Shown piece by piece: positions 1 to 6,116 of a DNA stretch of 8,254 nucleotides. The notes beneath the pieces were generated by a model. That model searched no databases, was not told the origin of the DNA, and worked only from the letters and a program-made list of their open reading frames with translations. Within the stretch, counting starts at the first letter, position 1, and each line of letters starts with the position of its first letter. The stretch lies in assembly GCA_035532215.1 (NCBI GenBank), contig DATKRK010000166.1, forward strand, positions 1 through 8,254, read 5' to 3'. This stretch comes from JAICIG01 sp035532215 (GTDB taxonomy: Bacteria; Planctomycetota; Planctomycetia; Pirellulales; JAICIG01). The position numbers and the translations under genes were made by a program.

Positions 1-39
1 CTCACGATTCAGACGCCGGGTCTTCGGGCGAGCGTCCAT
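1..39 (-). CDS. 5' end of an unidentified leftward gene (partial)
   Basis: On the minus strand an ATG at 39-37 opens a frame that runs out of the window without a stop (MDARPKTRRLNRE...). A perfect AGGAGG lies on the minus strand at 53-48, eight bases before the ATG. That is unusually good for this window, where most starts lack a Shine-Dalgarno. Thirteen basic residues are too few to name a family. The gene is divergent from the IS200/IS605 remnant next to it. That would fit a divergently placed partner gene, but nothing in the residues shows this. Confidence 0.35.
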   Translation of the reverse strand, partial: MDARPKTRRLNRE

Positions 40-132
40 TCTCGCATCCTCCTACTTTGGTCAGCAGAAGGATGACGAATCAGGCGTTCACTGAAAACCC
101 GGCTTTTTCAAGTCACACCCGCAATCCGATAG

Positions 133-297
133 AGTCAGGAGAATTCAAAGCCTCAATCACAGCACATCGACGGCAATATTTGGAGCGTCGGATATTTCTC
201 CTCCACGCTCGGGCTCAACGAGGAGATGATCAAAAAGCACATTGAACATCAAGGCAAGCAGGACAACCCTCAACAGATCAGCTTTGAATTCTCATGA
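133..297 (+). pseudogene. tnpA: C-terminal fragment of IS200/IS605 Y1 transposase (TnpA)
   Basis: Frame 1 between a TAG at 130-132 and the TGA at 295-297 encodes 54 residues containing IDGNIWSVGYFSSTLGLNE, then MIKKHIEHQGKQ, and ending in PQQISFEFS. The pattern W-x-x-G-Y-F-x-S-T followed by an amphipathic 'KKHIEHQ' helix is the usual tail of the small REP/IS200-type HUH transposases. There the helix carries the catalytic tyrosine region or its immediate follow-on. The HUH motif and the N-terminal two thirds are missing. The preceding bases give no matching frame, so this is a truncation and not a simple frameshift. It has no start codon of its own and should be inactive. Confidence 0.68.
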
Positions 298-309
298 AAT
301 CCAAAGAAA

Positions 310-329
310 CCCCGCACGTGAGTGCGGGG
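310..329. repeat. Right-end hairpin of the IS200/IS605 remnant
   Basis: A perfect 8-bp stem (CCCCGCAC / GTGCGGGG) has a four-base GTGA loop. It lies 12 bases after the transposase stop. It has no downstream T-run of terminator length (AGTAGGTCATTTT follows), so an IS end fits better than a transcription terminator. Confidence 0.65.
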
Positions 330-747
330 AGTAGGTCATTTTCGGGCATCTGCCGCGTACAAGACGGTCGAGATCGGTTCACTCTCCAAGAAATCTTCCG
401 GGCCGCTAGGCGTCGCAACGGAGCGGATCAGGGCGGCAGGGCCGCTGCCCGCCCTTCTTTAAGAAGCGGACCAGCTGGGCATCGTTCTTGGGCGAACGCG
501 GCCGTCGCGCGAAAGCGCCATCGTCGCAAAGAAAGTAGGCACGTCGCTCACCGAGACCGACGAGAGCATCAACGATCGCGACCGGTGGGAAAGGGGCCTC
601 GCCCGGATGCTGGAGGAAGCGATCGCCAAAGCCCGAACGAACGCGTGCCGCAGGAACGGCCGTCGACCAGACGCGTGCGCCTTTACGCTTGCTGCAAGCT
701 CGGCGGCAGAGCCTCAGCGTTGCTTGAGTTCGCCGTCGACGAAGTAA
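322..747 (+). pseudogene. Possible decayed coding region, one in-frame stop
   Basis: Frame 1 reads YKTVEIGSLSKKSSGPLG, then a TAA at 460-462. It continues in the same frame as EADQLGIVLGRTRPSRESAI and, further on, TETDESINDRDRWERGLARM followed by LEEAIAKAR. The middle part (463-630) has the acidic/hydrophobic alternation of a real helical protein, unlike the arginine-rich competing frames. The TAA is one base from CAA, so a nonsense mutation is possible. After about 635 the reading becomes protein-unlike up to the TAA at 745-747. No family was recognised and no good start was found. It may equally be chance open frame in GC-rich debris next to the IS scar. Confidence 0.22.
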
Positions 748-872
748 TACGGCTCCCCTTCCCGATCTCGGCCTCAACGCCGCGCTGCCGCGGCGAGCAG
801 CGTTTTTTCGCGGAAAATCTCCGGCTTCTTTGGGCGGAGAACCTCGCCTGTCGTCGCAGTCCCGTCAGTCAT
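714..872 (-). pseudogene. Small leftward ORF broken by an internal stop
   Basis: On the minus strand an ATG at 872-870 encodes MTDGTATTGEVLRPKKPEI and ends LLAAAARR at a TGA (776-774). The same frame continues without interruption as GRDREGEPYYFVDGELKQR to a second TGA at 716-714. The residues after the first stop look like genuine protein. This suggests one small gene of about 52 residues with a premature stop, or natural readthrough. The family is unknown. There is no clear ribosome-binding site. The possible plus-strand terminator at 783-808 lies inside it, so one of the two interpretations may be coincidental. Confidence 0.33.
783..808 (+). terminator. Possible intrinsic terminator
   Basis: CGCTGC (783-788) pairs with GCAGCG (797-802) around an eight-base loop and is followed directly by six Ts (803-808). 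The stem is short. It could close transcription from the decayed region on the left and insulate the promoter at 948. Confidence 0.35.
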
Positions 873-947
873 GCCGGTTATTCGGCCACGCGATTCTTCG
901 CCGCGTCGGGGAAGGTTTCTCGCGGTCCGCGATCGCGCTGGGAAAAA

Positions 948-976
948 TTGTTTTGGCCCCGTTCGCCGATTACAAT
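948..976 (+). promoter_or_regulatory. Sigma70-like promoter for the 54-aa ORF and perhaps the downstream set
   Basis: TTGTTT (948-953), a 17-base spacer, then TACAAT (971-976). The -10 matches 5 of 6 consensus positions and the -35 only its TTG. It lies about 80 bases before the ATG at 1056, and the local AT content rises just here. Confidence 0.45.
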
Positions 977-1055
977 CGGTCCGGACGAGAGCGCGGAATG
1001 GCAATGCACGCTGCGCCCGTCGCGCAGGCCGCTGCGAACGACGAACGGAGCTTCC

Positions 1056-1220
1056 ATGACTTCCCGGCGCAAGGCAATCGTAGCGTTCTTCCGCTCGGTG
1101 TGGCATGCGGGCGTCTTCGTCTACGGTTGCTTCCTGAAGGTCGCAGTTCCCATGTGCCGATTTTTGGACAAGTACTTCAACATCACCAGCAAGGATTACA
1201 TCTGGCGATTCTGGCGGTAG
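1056..1220 (+). CDS. Small hypothetical protein (54 aa)
   Basis: ATG at 1056 to TAG at 1218-1220, encoding a short basic/aromatic protein that begins MTSRRKAIVAFFRSVWHAG. It has a hydrophobic middle (VFVYGCFLKVAVPM) and ends RFLDKYFNITSKDYIWRFWR. One hydrophobic stretch of about 20 residues flanked by positive charge suggests a single-pass or peripheral membrane peptide. A weak CGGAG precedes the start. The frame stays open far upstream, but the upstream residues are Arg/Pro-rich and not protein-like, and a promoter-like signal sits at 948-976, so I chose the internal ATG. No family was recognised. It precedes the membrane-protein/ATPase set by about 85 bases and could be its first cistron. 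Confidence 0.5.
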   Translation: MTSRRKAIVAFFRSVWHAGVFVYGCFLKVAVPMCRFLDKYFNITSKDYIWRFWR

Positions 1221-1302
1221 CCCGTGCGTCAGCGCCGACCGCTCTCGATTCTTTCCTGTTTCCTTTCGATGACCTAGACCGACGCTTCGACGTCTCCCCA
1301 CC

Positions 1303-2169
1303 GTGATGGAACAGCTTGCCGACAACGTCGCACGATATCTCATTCCGGTCCCCGTCCCCGTGTTCCTCGTCTGTTCCGCCGTCCTGGGCGGACTCTCGAT
1401 TCCCTTCCTGCTGCACGCGACGAAGGATCGCTCGGAGTCCTCGCTCGAATTGCGCGAAGGGGCGCTCGGCTTTGCGCTGTTTTGCAGCGTGATCGCGTTT
1501 CTGCTCTGGTTGCTCGTGGCGGCCGTCCGCTTCTCGCGACTGCCGGCGGATGAACAGGAAGGCGAGCAGATGTTCTGGCTGGCCGCCTACGGCGTCGCGT
1601 ACGGAGGCTGCATATTTGCGATGGCCTCCTTCGTCATCGTCTTCGCCAACCTCGTCTATCGCCTCTTCGGCCCGAGGCATTCGCCCCCGGCCGGGCCGAC
1701 CGCCGAGGAACTCACCGAACGGGAGAGGCTGCGGCGCGAAGCGGAACAGCGGCGGCAGGAAGAAGACGCGCGGCGCGAACGGCTCGTGCGGCAGGCGGCC
1801 CAGCGCCGCCAGGAAGCCCGCTCGCAGTGCGAGCTGCTCTTCAATCTCCACAGCGCGGACATCGCCAACCGGTTCACCCGCAAGATGTTCGACGATTACA
1901 TGGCCAAGTACATGAGCGACGCCGAGGACGCCGACACGGTGGAGCGGCGCGGCGTCCAGTTGCGGGACATCATCGAACAATGCAGCGAGCAGACGACCGG
2001 CTGCGCCAAGCCCGGAACCATCGACCAACTGGCGACGTGGTTCCTCGACGAAAAGAAGCGCATCGAGACGCTCCCCTTGGACGAGGAGTTGAAGGAGGAG
2101 CACCTCGCGCATCTCAACATCCGTTACTCTGAACTTTCCCAGCAGATCCTGGAAAAGATCAGACCCTAA
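1303..2169 (+). CDS. Membrane-anchored coiled-coil protein, unknown family, copy 1
   Basis: A 288-residue protein whose start is GTG at 1303 or, equally good, ATG at 1306. Neither has a Shine-Dalgarno. Three hydrophobic segments (about residues 12-37, 54-75 and 90-121) are followed by a Pro-rich joint, then a Glu/Arg-rich coiled coil (about 134-172), then a charged C-terminal domain (173-288). That domain contains CELLFNLHSADIANRFTRKM and ends NIRYSELSQQILEKIRP. The C-terminal part should be cytoplasmic. I do not recognise a named domain. The next gene is a paralog with the same architecture, and a TraD-like ATPase follows that. I infer a role at the membrane with the ATPase, for example anchoring or gating it. 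DNA of residues 173-217 is identical to the paralog (1817-1952). Confidence 0.85.
   Translation: MMEQLADNVARYLIPVPVPVFLVCSAVLGGLSIPFLLHATKDRSESSLELREGALGFALFCSVIAFLLWLLVAAVRFSRLPADEQEGEQMFWLAAYGVAYGGCIFAMASFVIVFANLVYRLFGPRHSPPAGPTAEELTERERLRREAEQRRQEEDARRERLVRQAAQRRQEARSQCELLFNLHSADIANRFTRKMFDDYMAKYMSDAEDADTVERRGVQLRDIIEQCSEQTTGCAKPGTIDQLATWFLDEKKRIETLPLDEELKEEHLAHLNIRYSELSQQILEKIRP
1817..1952 (+). repeat. 136-bp perfect direct repeat, copy 1
   Basis: Bases 1817-1952 are identical to 2708-2843, an offset of 891. The tract lies inside the C-terminal domain of the two paralogous membrane proteins. Sequence on both sides differs at many positions, so the identity is much higher than the rest of the gene pair. 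Recent gene conversion is the simplest explanation. Confidence 0.95.
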
Positions 2170-2220
2170 GACGCGTCGCCGAACGGCAGGATCGCCCGCC
2201 GAGAAACAGACAGACTGCTC

Positions 2221-3057
2221 ATGAGCCGCGACGACCGTCTTCATCACTTCTGGGCGCACGCTTTCATCTTGGTCGTCTTGAGCCTGGCCGTTTTTCCAGC
2301 CTTTCCCGCGCTCTACCTCTTCGCTCTCGCCTGCTACTACGGCAGCAAGGCGCTCTTCGACCGTCATCCGAGCCTCAAAACACTCGCCCGCTGGATCCTC
2401 ATCCGCTCCTGCGCGGCGGTCATACTCACGCTGCCCCTCGCCTGGATCGCGCCGCTGCCCGAGGCGCCTAGCAGCGGCTCCCCGCCCGATTCCCTTGAGA
2501 CGTGGTACGCGAAAATCCCCGCGACGTTCGTGCTGACGCTGCTTGCCGTCATCGGCGTGCAGACGCCGTTCTGGGGCTTTGCGTGGTTTAATCGCTCTCG
2601 TCAGCGGCGACAGGAAATCCATCAGGAGCAATTGCATGACGCCGAGCAGGAACGGATCGCCGAGCAGCAACGACGGCGCGACGCCGATCAACGCCGCCGC
2701 AGCGAAACCCGCTCGCAGTGCGAGCTGCTCTTCAATCTCCACAGCGCGGACATCGCCAACCGGTTCACCCGCAAGATGTTCGACGATTACATGGCCAAGT
2801 ACATGAGCGACGCCGAGGACGCCGACACGGTGGAGCGGCGCGGGCGGGAATTGAGCGACCTCATCCAGCGGCACCGCCAACAGGCGACCGGCGAGGTGCC
2901 GACTTCGCTGACCGAACTGGCGGCGTGGTTTCTAGAGGAGAAAACGCGTATCGAGGGCTTGCCGCTTGACGAGGAGTTCGAGGAGGAGCACCTGGCCCAT
3001 CTCAACATCCGCTATTCCGAACTGTCGCAGGGAATTCTGGAAAAGATCAAACCATGA
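2221..3057 (+). CDS. Membrane-anchored coiled-coil protein, unknown family, copy 2
   Basis: A 278-residue paralog of the gene at 1303. ATG at 2221 follows a 51-base gap with no Shine-Dalgarno. The architecture is hydrophobic segments at about residues 11-40, 56-78 and 99-124, a Gln/Arg/Glu coiled coil at 124-163, and the shared C-terminal domain (164-278, ending NIRYSELSQGILEKIKP). The N-terminal membrane halves of the two paralogs are not similar by eye. The C-terminal halves are strongly conserved (LPLDEE, EEHLAHLNIRYSELSQ). A common soluble domain has therefore been kept on two different membrane anchors. The stop TGA (3055-3057) overlaps the ATPase start in an ATGA, a sign of translational coupling. 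I infer that it works with the ATPase. No enzymatic motif is visible. Confidence 0.87.
   Translation: MSRDDRLHHFWAHAFILVVLSLAVFPAFPALYLFALACYYGSKALFDRHPSLKTLARWILIRSCAAVILTLPLAWIAPLPEAPSSGSPPDSLETWYAKIPATFVLTLLAVIGVQTPFWGFAWFNRSRQRRQEIHQEQLHDAEQERIAEQQRRRDADQRRRSETRSQCELLFNLHSADIANRFTRKMFDDYMAKYMSDAEDADTVERRGRELSDLIQRHRQQATGEVPTSLTELAAWFLEEKTRIEGLPLDEEFEEEHLAHLNIRYSELSQGILEKIKP
2708..2843 (+). repeat. 136-bp perfect direct repeat, copy 2
   Basis: Partner of 1817-1952, in the same reading frame and the same domain. The first mismatching bases are 2707 (A against G) and 2844 (G against C). Confidence 0.95.
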
Positions 3058-4817
3058 GATCCTTCGTCATCGGCAAGGAACATGCCGCCGGCGCCGACGT
3101 GCGCATCCCGATCGATTCCTTCAAGACGCACTGGCACCTGATCGGCGGCACGGGCAAGGGAAAAACGACCGCGATCCACACGATGCTGCGCGGCCTGCTG
3201 GCCAATCCGCTCGAAAAGTCGTGTTTCTTCATTATCGACCGGCTCGGGAATTTTTCACAGGAACTGCTGCTGTGGATGGCGTCGCGGTTCTGCACGCCAA
3301 GCGTCCGAAACCGGCTGGTGTTCATCCAGCCGTCGCGCGAGGACGTTGTGGCGACGTTCAATCCCTTGCTCTATGAATCGTCGGCGCACGCCTATTACCG
3401 CATCGAACGCTCCACCGAGATCATGCTCCGGGCTTGGGAAAGCCAGGAGGTGACGCAGATGCCGCGGCTTGCGCGGTGGACCTACAACGCCTTCGCGGCG
3501 GCGGCCCAGCTCCAGCTCACGATCAGCGACTGCTGCCATTTCCTGCATCCGGGCAGCCCCTACCACCGCCCGCTTCTGGAGCTGCTCGGCACGGTCGATC
3601 CCCGGCTGATGTCGGAGTGGCAGGAGATCATGTCCACCAGAGGCCAGGAGGCGATGCGGATCCTCGATTCCTCACGGAACCGGCTGCGGCCCTACTTCGA
3701 CAGCGACATCCTCCGTCGCATGTTCGGCTCCACCCAGAGCCGGCTCGACGTGCTGCGGATGATGCGCGAAGGCCGGATCGTGATTGTCGATCTTTCCCCG
3801 CGAAACCGCCTGGGGGAACAACTGGCCAACACGATCGGGGCGCTGCTCATCAACGAAGTCATCGCTCAAGTGCGCAGCCTGCCGCGCGACGTCCGGTACC
3901 CGACCTACATGTTCCTCGACGAATTTCAGAACTTCGTCGGCAGGGATATCGAGTCCGCGCTCCCGGAACTGCGCAACCTCGGCTTGCGGCTGATTCTCTC
4001 GCATCAGAGCTTCTCGCAACTCGAACGCGGCGACCACGATCTGCGCAGCATCATCTTCCAGGCGCAGTCGCGGATGATTTTCGGCGTCCAGGGCGAAGAC
4101 GCTGAAATCTTGGCCCATGAGGTGGCCTCCATCACCTTCGACGCGCGGAAGATCAAGGACGAAATCTACTCCCGCCGGCAGCTCAACGCCGGCCACCGGA
4201 TCGAGGAACTTGAGTCGTGGGGCGATTCGCAGCAGAGGGCGGATCAATGGTCTGACTCCCAATCGAAAGGCAAGTCCCGAGGTGAGACGATGTTCGGCGA
4301 TCCCTTCTCGTTGCACGCGTCGCGCAACAGGTCGGAGTCTAGCGGGGAGAGCAAGAGCGAGTCGAAGGCCAAGGGGGGCAGCGAGTCCTACGGATCGAGC
4401 CACACGCGGCATCAGCAACTTGTGCCTGAGCATGAGAATTTCCTGGAACTCGCCAGCCGTACCTATCAGGGCTTCGAGGAACAGAAGAGCGAATGGGCTC
4501 GCGATATTCGAAATCTCAACACCGGACGCGCTCTTTTGCGCCTCGTGAACGATCCAAAACTGCATCTGGTGGATGTGAAGCGATCCGTCCCCGGCTTCCT
4601 GCAGTACGACATGCACATGATCGCCCGGAAATTCCCCGCGGCGCTGGAAGTCATGGACCGGCTGATCGAGGAAAATTTCAAATCCGACTATTTCGTGCCG
4701 GCTGCGGAGATCGATCGAGAAACCAAGCTGCGCCTTCAAAACGTGCTGCACTCGCGGGTTTCGACAGGCAACATTATCGACCATCCTGCGGATCCGGCTC
4801 AGGAGCCCATCATCTAG
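3054..4817 (+). CDS. TraD/VirD4/HerA-like P-loop ATPase (coupling-protein-like)
   Basis: A 587-residue protein. Walker A is GTGKGKTT at residues 32-39. Walker B is the strand ending FLDEF with D289/E290. A SHQSFSQL motif (about 316-323) matches the position of the post-Walker-B 'QS' sensor of TraG/TraD and HerA ATPases. These are hexameric motors that pump DNA through or to a membrane channel, and the family assignment rests on these motifs. There is no transmembrane segment: Walker A begins only 31 residues in, whereas classical coupling proteins have two N-terminal membrane helices. A Ser/Lys/Glu/Gly low-complexity stretch occupies about residues 389-453, between the motor core and a C-terminal segment. 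The start overlaps the previous gene's stop (ATGA). The two upstream membrane proteins may supply the missing anchor. It could instead be an ATPase used in defence or DNA packaging. Confidence 0.88.
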   Translation: MRSFVIGKEHAAGADVRIPIDSFKTHWHLIGGTGKGKTTAIHTMLRGLLANPLEKSCFFIIDRLGNFSQELLLWMASRFCTPSVRNRLVFIQPSREDVVATFNPLLYESSAHAYYRIERSTEIMLRAWESQEVTQMPRLARWTYNAFAAAAQLQLTISDCCHFLHPGSPYHRPLLELLGTVDPRLMSEWQEIMSTRGQEAMRILDSSRNRLRPYFDSDILRRMFGSTQSRLDVLRMMREGRIVIVDLSPRNRLGEQLANTIGALLINEVIAQVRSLPRDVRYPTYMFLDEFQNFVGRDIESALPELRNLGLRLILSHQSFSQLERGDHDLRSIIFQAQSRMIFGVQGEDAEILAHEVASITFDARKIKDEIYSRRQLNAGHRIEELESWGDSQQRADQWSDSQSKGKSRGETMFGDPFSLHASRNRSESSGESKSESKAKGGSESYGSSHTRHQQLVPEHENFLELASRTYQGFEEQKSEWARDIRNLNTGRALLRLVNDPKLHLVDVKRSVPGFLQYDMHMIARKFPAALEVMDRLIEENFKSDYFVPAAEIDRETKLRLQNVLHSRVSTGNIIDHPADPAQEPII

Positions 4818-4824
4818 AAATTTG

Positions 4825-4853
4825 TTGACAAGCCGATCTCCAGTGGTTCTAAT
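4825..4853 (+). promoter_or_regulatory. Strong sigma70-like promoter
   Basis: A perfect TTGACA (4825-4830), a 17-base spacer, then TCTAAT (4848-4853, 5 of 6). It begins seven bases after the ATPase stop codon. Transcription would start near 4860, giving a leader of about 170 bases before the Replic_Relax ATG at 5032. Confidence 0.7.
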
Positions 4854-4947
4854 CCGCGTATCGCTTCCCAAAAGGTTGCGCCTCCGGTGACGGACGAGAC
4901 TGACATCGCCTTCGGGCCTTGAAGTTCGCCTGCCTGGTTGTAGAGCC

Positions 4948-4965
4948 ATCCCACACGGGATTTTT
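4948..4965 (+). terminator. Short intrinsic-terminator-like stem
   Basis: ATCCC (4948-4952), loop ACAC, GGGAT (4957-4961), merging into a five-T run (4961-4965). At five pairs it is weak alone. It lies immediately upstream of a stronger terminator. Confidence 0.4.
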
Positions 4966-4968
4966 CTA

Positions 4969-5012
4969 TGCCGAGACCCCTGGACTATCAGGGTGCCTCG
5001 GCATCGTTTTTT
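4969..5012 (+). terminator. Strong intrinsic terminator just before the Replic_Relax start
   Basis: TGCCGAG (4969-4975) pairs with CTCGGCA (4997-5003), and the inner CCCTG (4978-4982) pairs with CAGGG (4989-4993) around loop GACTAT. Six Ts follow at 5007-5012. The stem ends 28 bases before the ATG at 5032, so it must be bypassed, or conditionally unfolded, for transcripts from 4825 to express the gene. Confidence 0.75.
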
Positions 5013-5031
5013 CCTGAACAAAGGTGTGGCG

Positions 5032-5898
5032 ATGCTCAATCTGCAAATCCGCGACATCGCGATTTTCGACGATCTGGTGCGGTATCGCTTCCTCGACCGC
5101 AAGCAGGTCCAGCGGCTGCATTTCCCGGAAGATGCGACCGGCCGAGCCTGCCGCCGACGCATGCATGAACTCGTCGCGGCCGGGTATGTCGATCGGCTGA
5201 GCTTGCTCTATGCCCATCCGATCGCGGGTTCTCCCGCAGCGGTCTTTCAGCTCTCCCGGAAGGGCTATCAGTATCTGGCCGATCATCACGACGATGAACG
5301 GCTGCGCGTCGTTCCCACCGAGAGCGTGCTGCCGCACTTATTGCAACACTGGCTGGCCCTGAGCGAAACGCACATCATGCTCGACAAGGCAATCTCGTTG
5401 CAGAGCGCCGTGACGCTCAACGGTTGGGTGAATGAATATGACATTGTGAATAAATCCGAACAATCTCCCGAAAAACGCTATTGCCTCTATACACTGATCC
5501 GCGAGAATCCCCGCCTGGTCTGCGCTCCCGACGCCGGCTTCCTGCTGTCGGCCGGCGAGCACAGCCGCGTGTATTACGTCGAACAGGACCGGGCGACCTC
5601 GGGCGTGCAGCAACTCGCCAGCGGCAAGACGAAGGGCTATGCCGCAATGTTCGAGAACGGGCTGCATAAGCGGCACTTCAGTGATGCCACGCTGCCGGCA
5701 TTCCGTGTGCTGCTCATCACGACCAGCAAGAAACGCCGCGATAACATTCGTGCTGCGATCAAGACGAAACCGGGAGCGAATCTCTGGTGGTTCGCGTCGA
5801 CCGATGATCTCTCGCCGGAGACGTTCCTCACGGCGCCTGTCTGGTCCGTCTGTGGCGACGACGAGGCCCACCCCATCATCCGGAAGGTGGAGGGATGA
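5032..5898 (+). CDS. Replication-relaxation (Replic_Relax) family protein
   Basis: 288 residues from ATG 5032, which is preceded by AAAGGTG at a suitable distance. A longer GTG start at 4993 would run through the terminator stem and is less likely. Residues 5-85 form a winged-helix-like unit: RDIAIFDDLVRYRFLDRKQV, RRRMHELVAAGYVDRL, and the 'AAVFQLSRKGYQYL' wing. The second half has P166-D167, then YYVEQDRATS (E184, D186) and a following K-T-K. That is the usual core of this family and resembles a PD-(D/E)xK arrangement. The family is named for a role in replication and DNA relaxation of Gram-positive plasmids and occurs in many conjugative elements. The exact biochemical activity is not settled from sequence. 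It sits between a TraD-like ATPase and a palindrome-rich non-coding stretch, which suggests it binds DNA there. Confidence 0.8.
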   Translation: MLNLQIRDIAIFDDLVRYRFLDRKQVQRLHFPEDATGRACRRRMHELVAAGYVDRLSLLYAHPIAGSPAAVFQLSRKGYQYLADHHDDERLRVVPTESVLPHLLQHWLALSETHIMLDKAISLQSAVTLNGWVNEYDIVNKSEQSPEKRYCLYTLIRENPRLVCAPDAGFLLSAGEHSRVYYVEQDRATSGVQQLASGKTKGYAAMFENGLHKRHFSDATLPAFRVLLITTSKKRRDNIRAAIKTKPGANLWWFASTDDLSPETFLTAPVWSVCGDDEAHPIIRKVEG

Positions 5899-6017
5899 CG
5901 ACCATGTTCCAGCGCTCGTCCGCCCTAGGACGCCTTCGTCCGGAAAGACTGCTCCACACAAGTCCCTTGATGGGGCCAGCTTCGGGCTGCCAGGGGCACT
6001 CGTCGCTCCTCTCCTCG

Positions 6018-6116
6018 GCCCCTGGCCCTTTGGGTGCCTTGGTTCACCCGCTCGCTACCGCTCGCGACCTGCCATCCGGGTCGATCCGGCTCGTTTCCGC
6101 CCAAAGGGCCAGGGGC
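6018..6116. repeat. 17-bp perfect inverted repeat
   Basis: GCCCCTGGCCCTTTGGG at 6018-6034 is the exact reverse complement of 6100-6116, with 65 bases between the arms. The arms are not inside a recognised gene. Confidence 0.95.
6048..6067 (+). repeat. Tandem 10-bp direct repeat
   Basis: CCGCTCGCTA (6048-6057) is followed directly by CCGCTCGCGA (6058-6067), nine of ten bases identical. Related GCTCGC words recur at 6144-6149. This could be an iteron pair. Confidence 0.6.

Larger units (their letters stand above)
133..338 (+). mobile_element. 3' remnant of an IS200/IS605-family insertion sequence
   Basis: The remnant consists of the C-terminal coding part of a Y1 transposase followed 12 bases later by a strong hairpin. 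The stem is CCCCGCAC (310-317) with GTGCGGGG (322-329) and loop GTGA, followed by AGTAGGTCA (330-338). Short perfect subterminal hairpins just inside the ends, with a downstream cleavage tetranucleotide, are typical of this family (established knowledge). No left end is visible, and the coding part is cut at about 133, so the element cannot move by itself. The exact right boundary near 338 is inferred from the hairpin spacing. Confidence 0.6.
4860..5012 (+). ncRNA. Structured leader or small RNA ending in terminator stems
   Basis: Between the promoter and the next gene no ORF is visible, but short stems recur. They are TCCG-GTGA-CGGA (GNRA loop, near 4885), GCC-TTCG-GGC (near 4910), GGTT-GTAG-AGCC (near 4940), ATCCC-ACAC-GGGAT followed by Ts (4948-4965), and a long terminator (4969-5012). 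A promoter followed by a compact structured RNA and a terminator is the layout of either a free small RNA of about 150 nt or a 5' attenuator. No known RNA family was recognised. Confidence 0.45.

Noticed and set aside
294..1055. Upstream extension of the 54-aa ORF to a 308-residue protein
   Set aside because: The added part is very arginine-rich, crosses the IS hairpin and a promoter-like signal, and looks like chance open frame.
1183..2880. 565-residue open frame on the minus strand across the two membrane-protein genes
   Set aside because: It is antisense to both paralogs, repeats their duplicated segment, and is Arg/Gly/Glu-rich without motifs. The forward genes have clear membrane and coiled-coil structure, so this is a GC-rich shadow.
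4842..4852. GGTTCTAATCC resembling a tRNA T-loop, hence a possible tRNA or att scar
   Set aside because: No matching acceptor, D or anticodon arms can be paired around it, and the same bases form the -10 region of a near-consensus promoter.
3672..5162. 496-residue minus-strand frame
   Set aside because: It is antisense to the ATPase, whose Walker motifs are unmistakable, and it crosses the promoter and terminator region.
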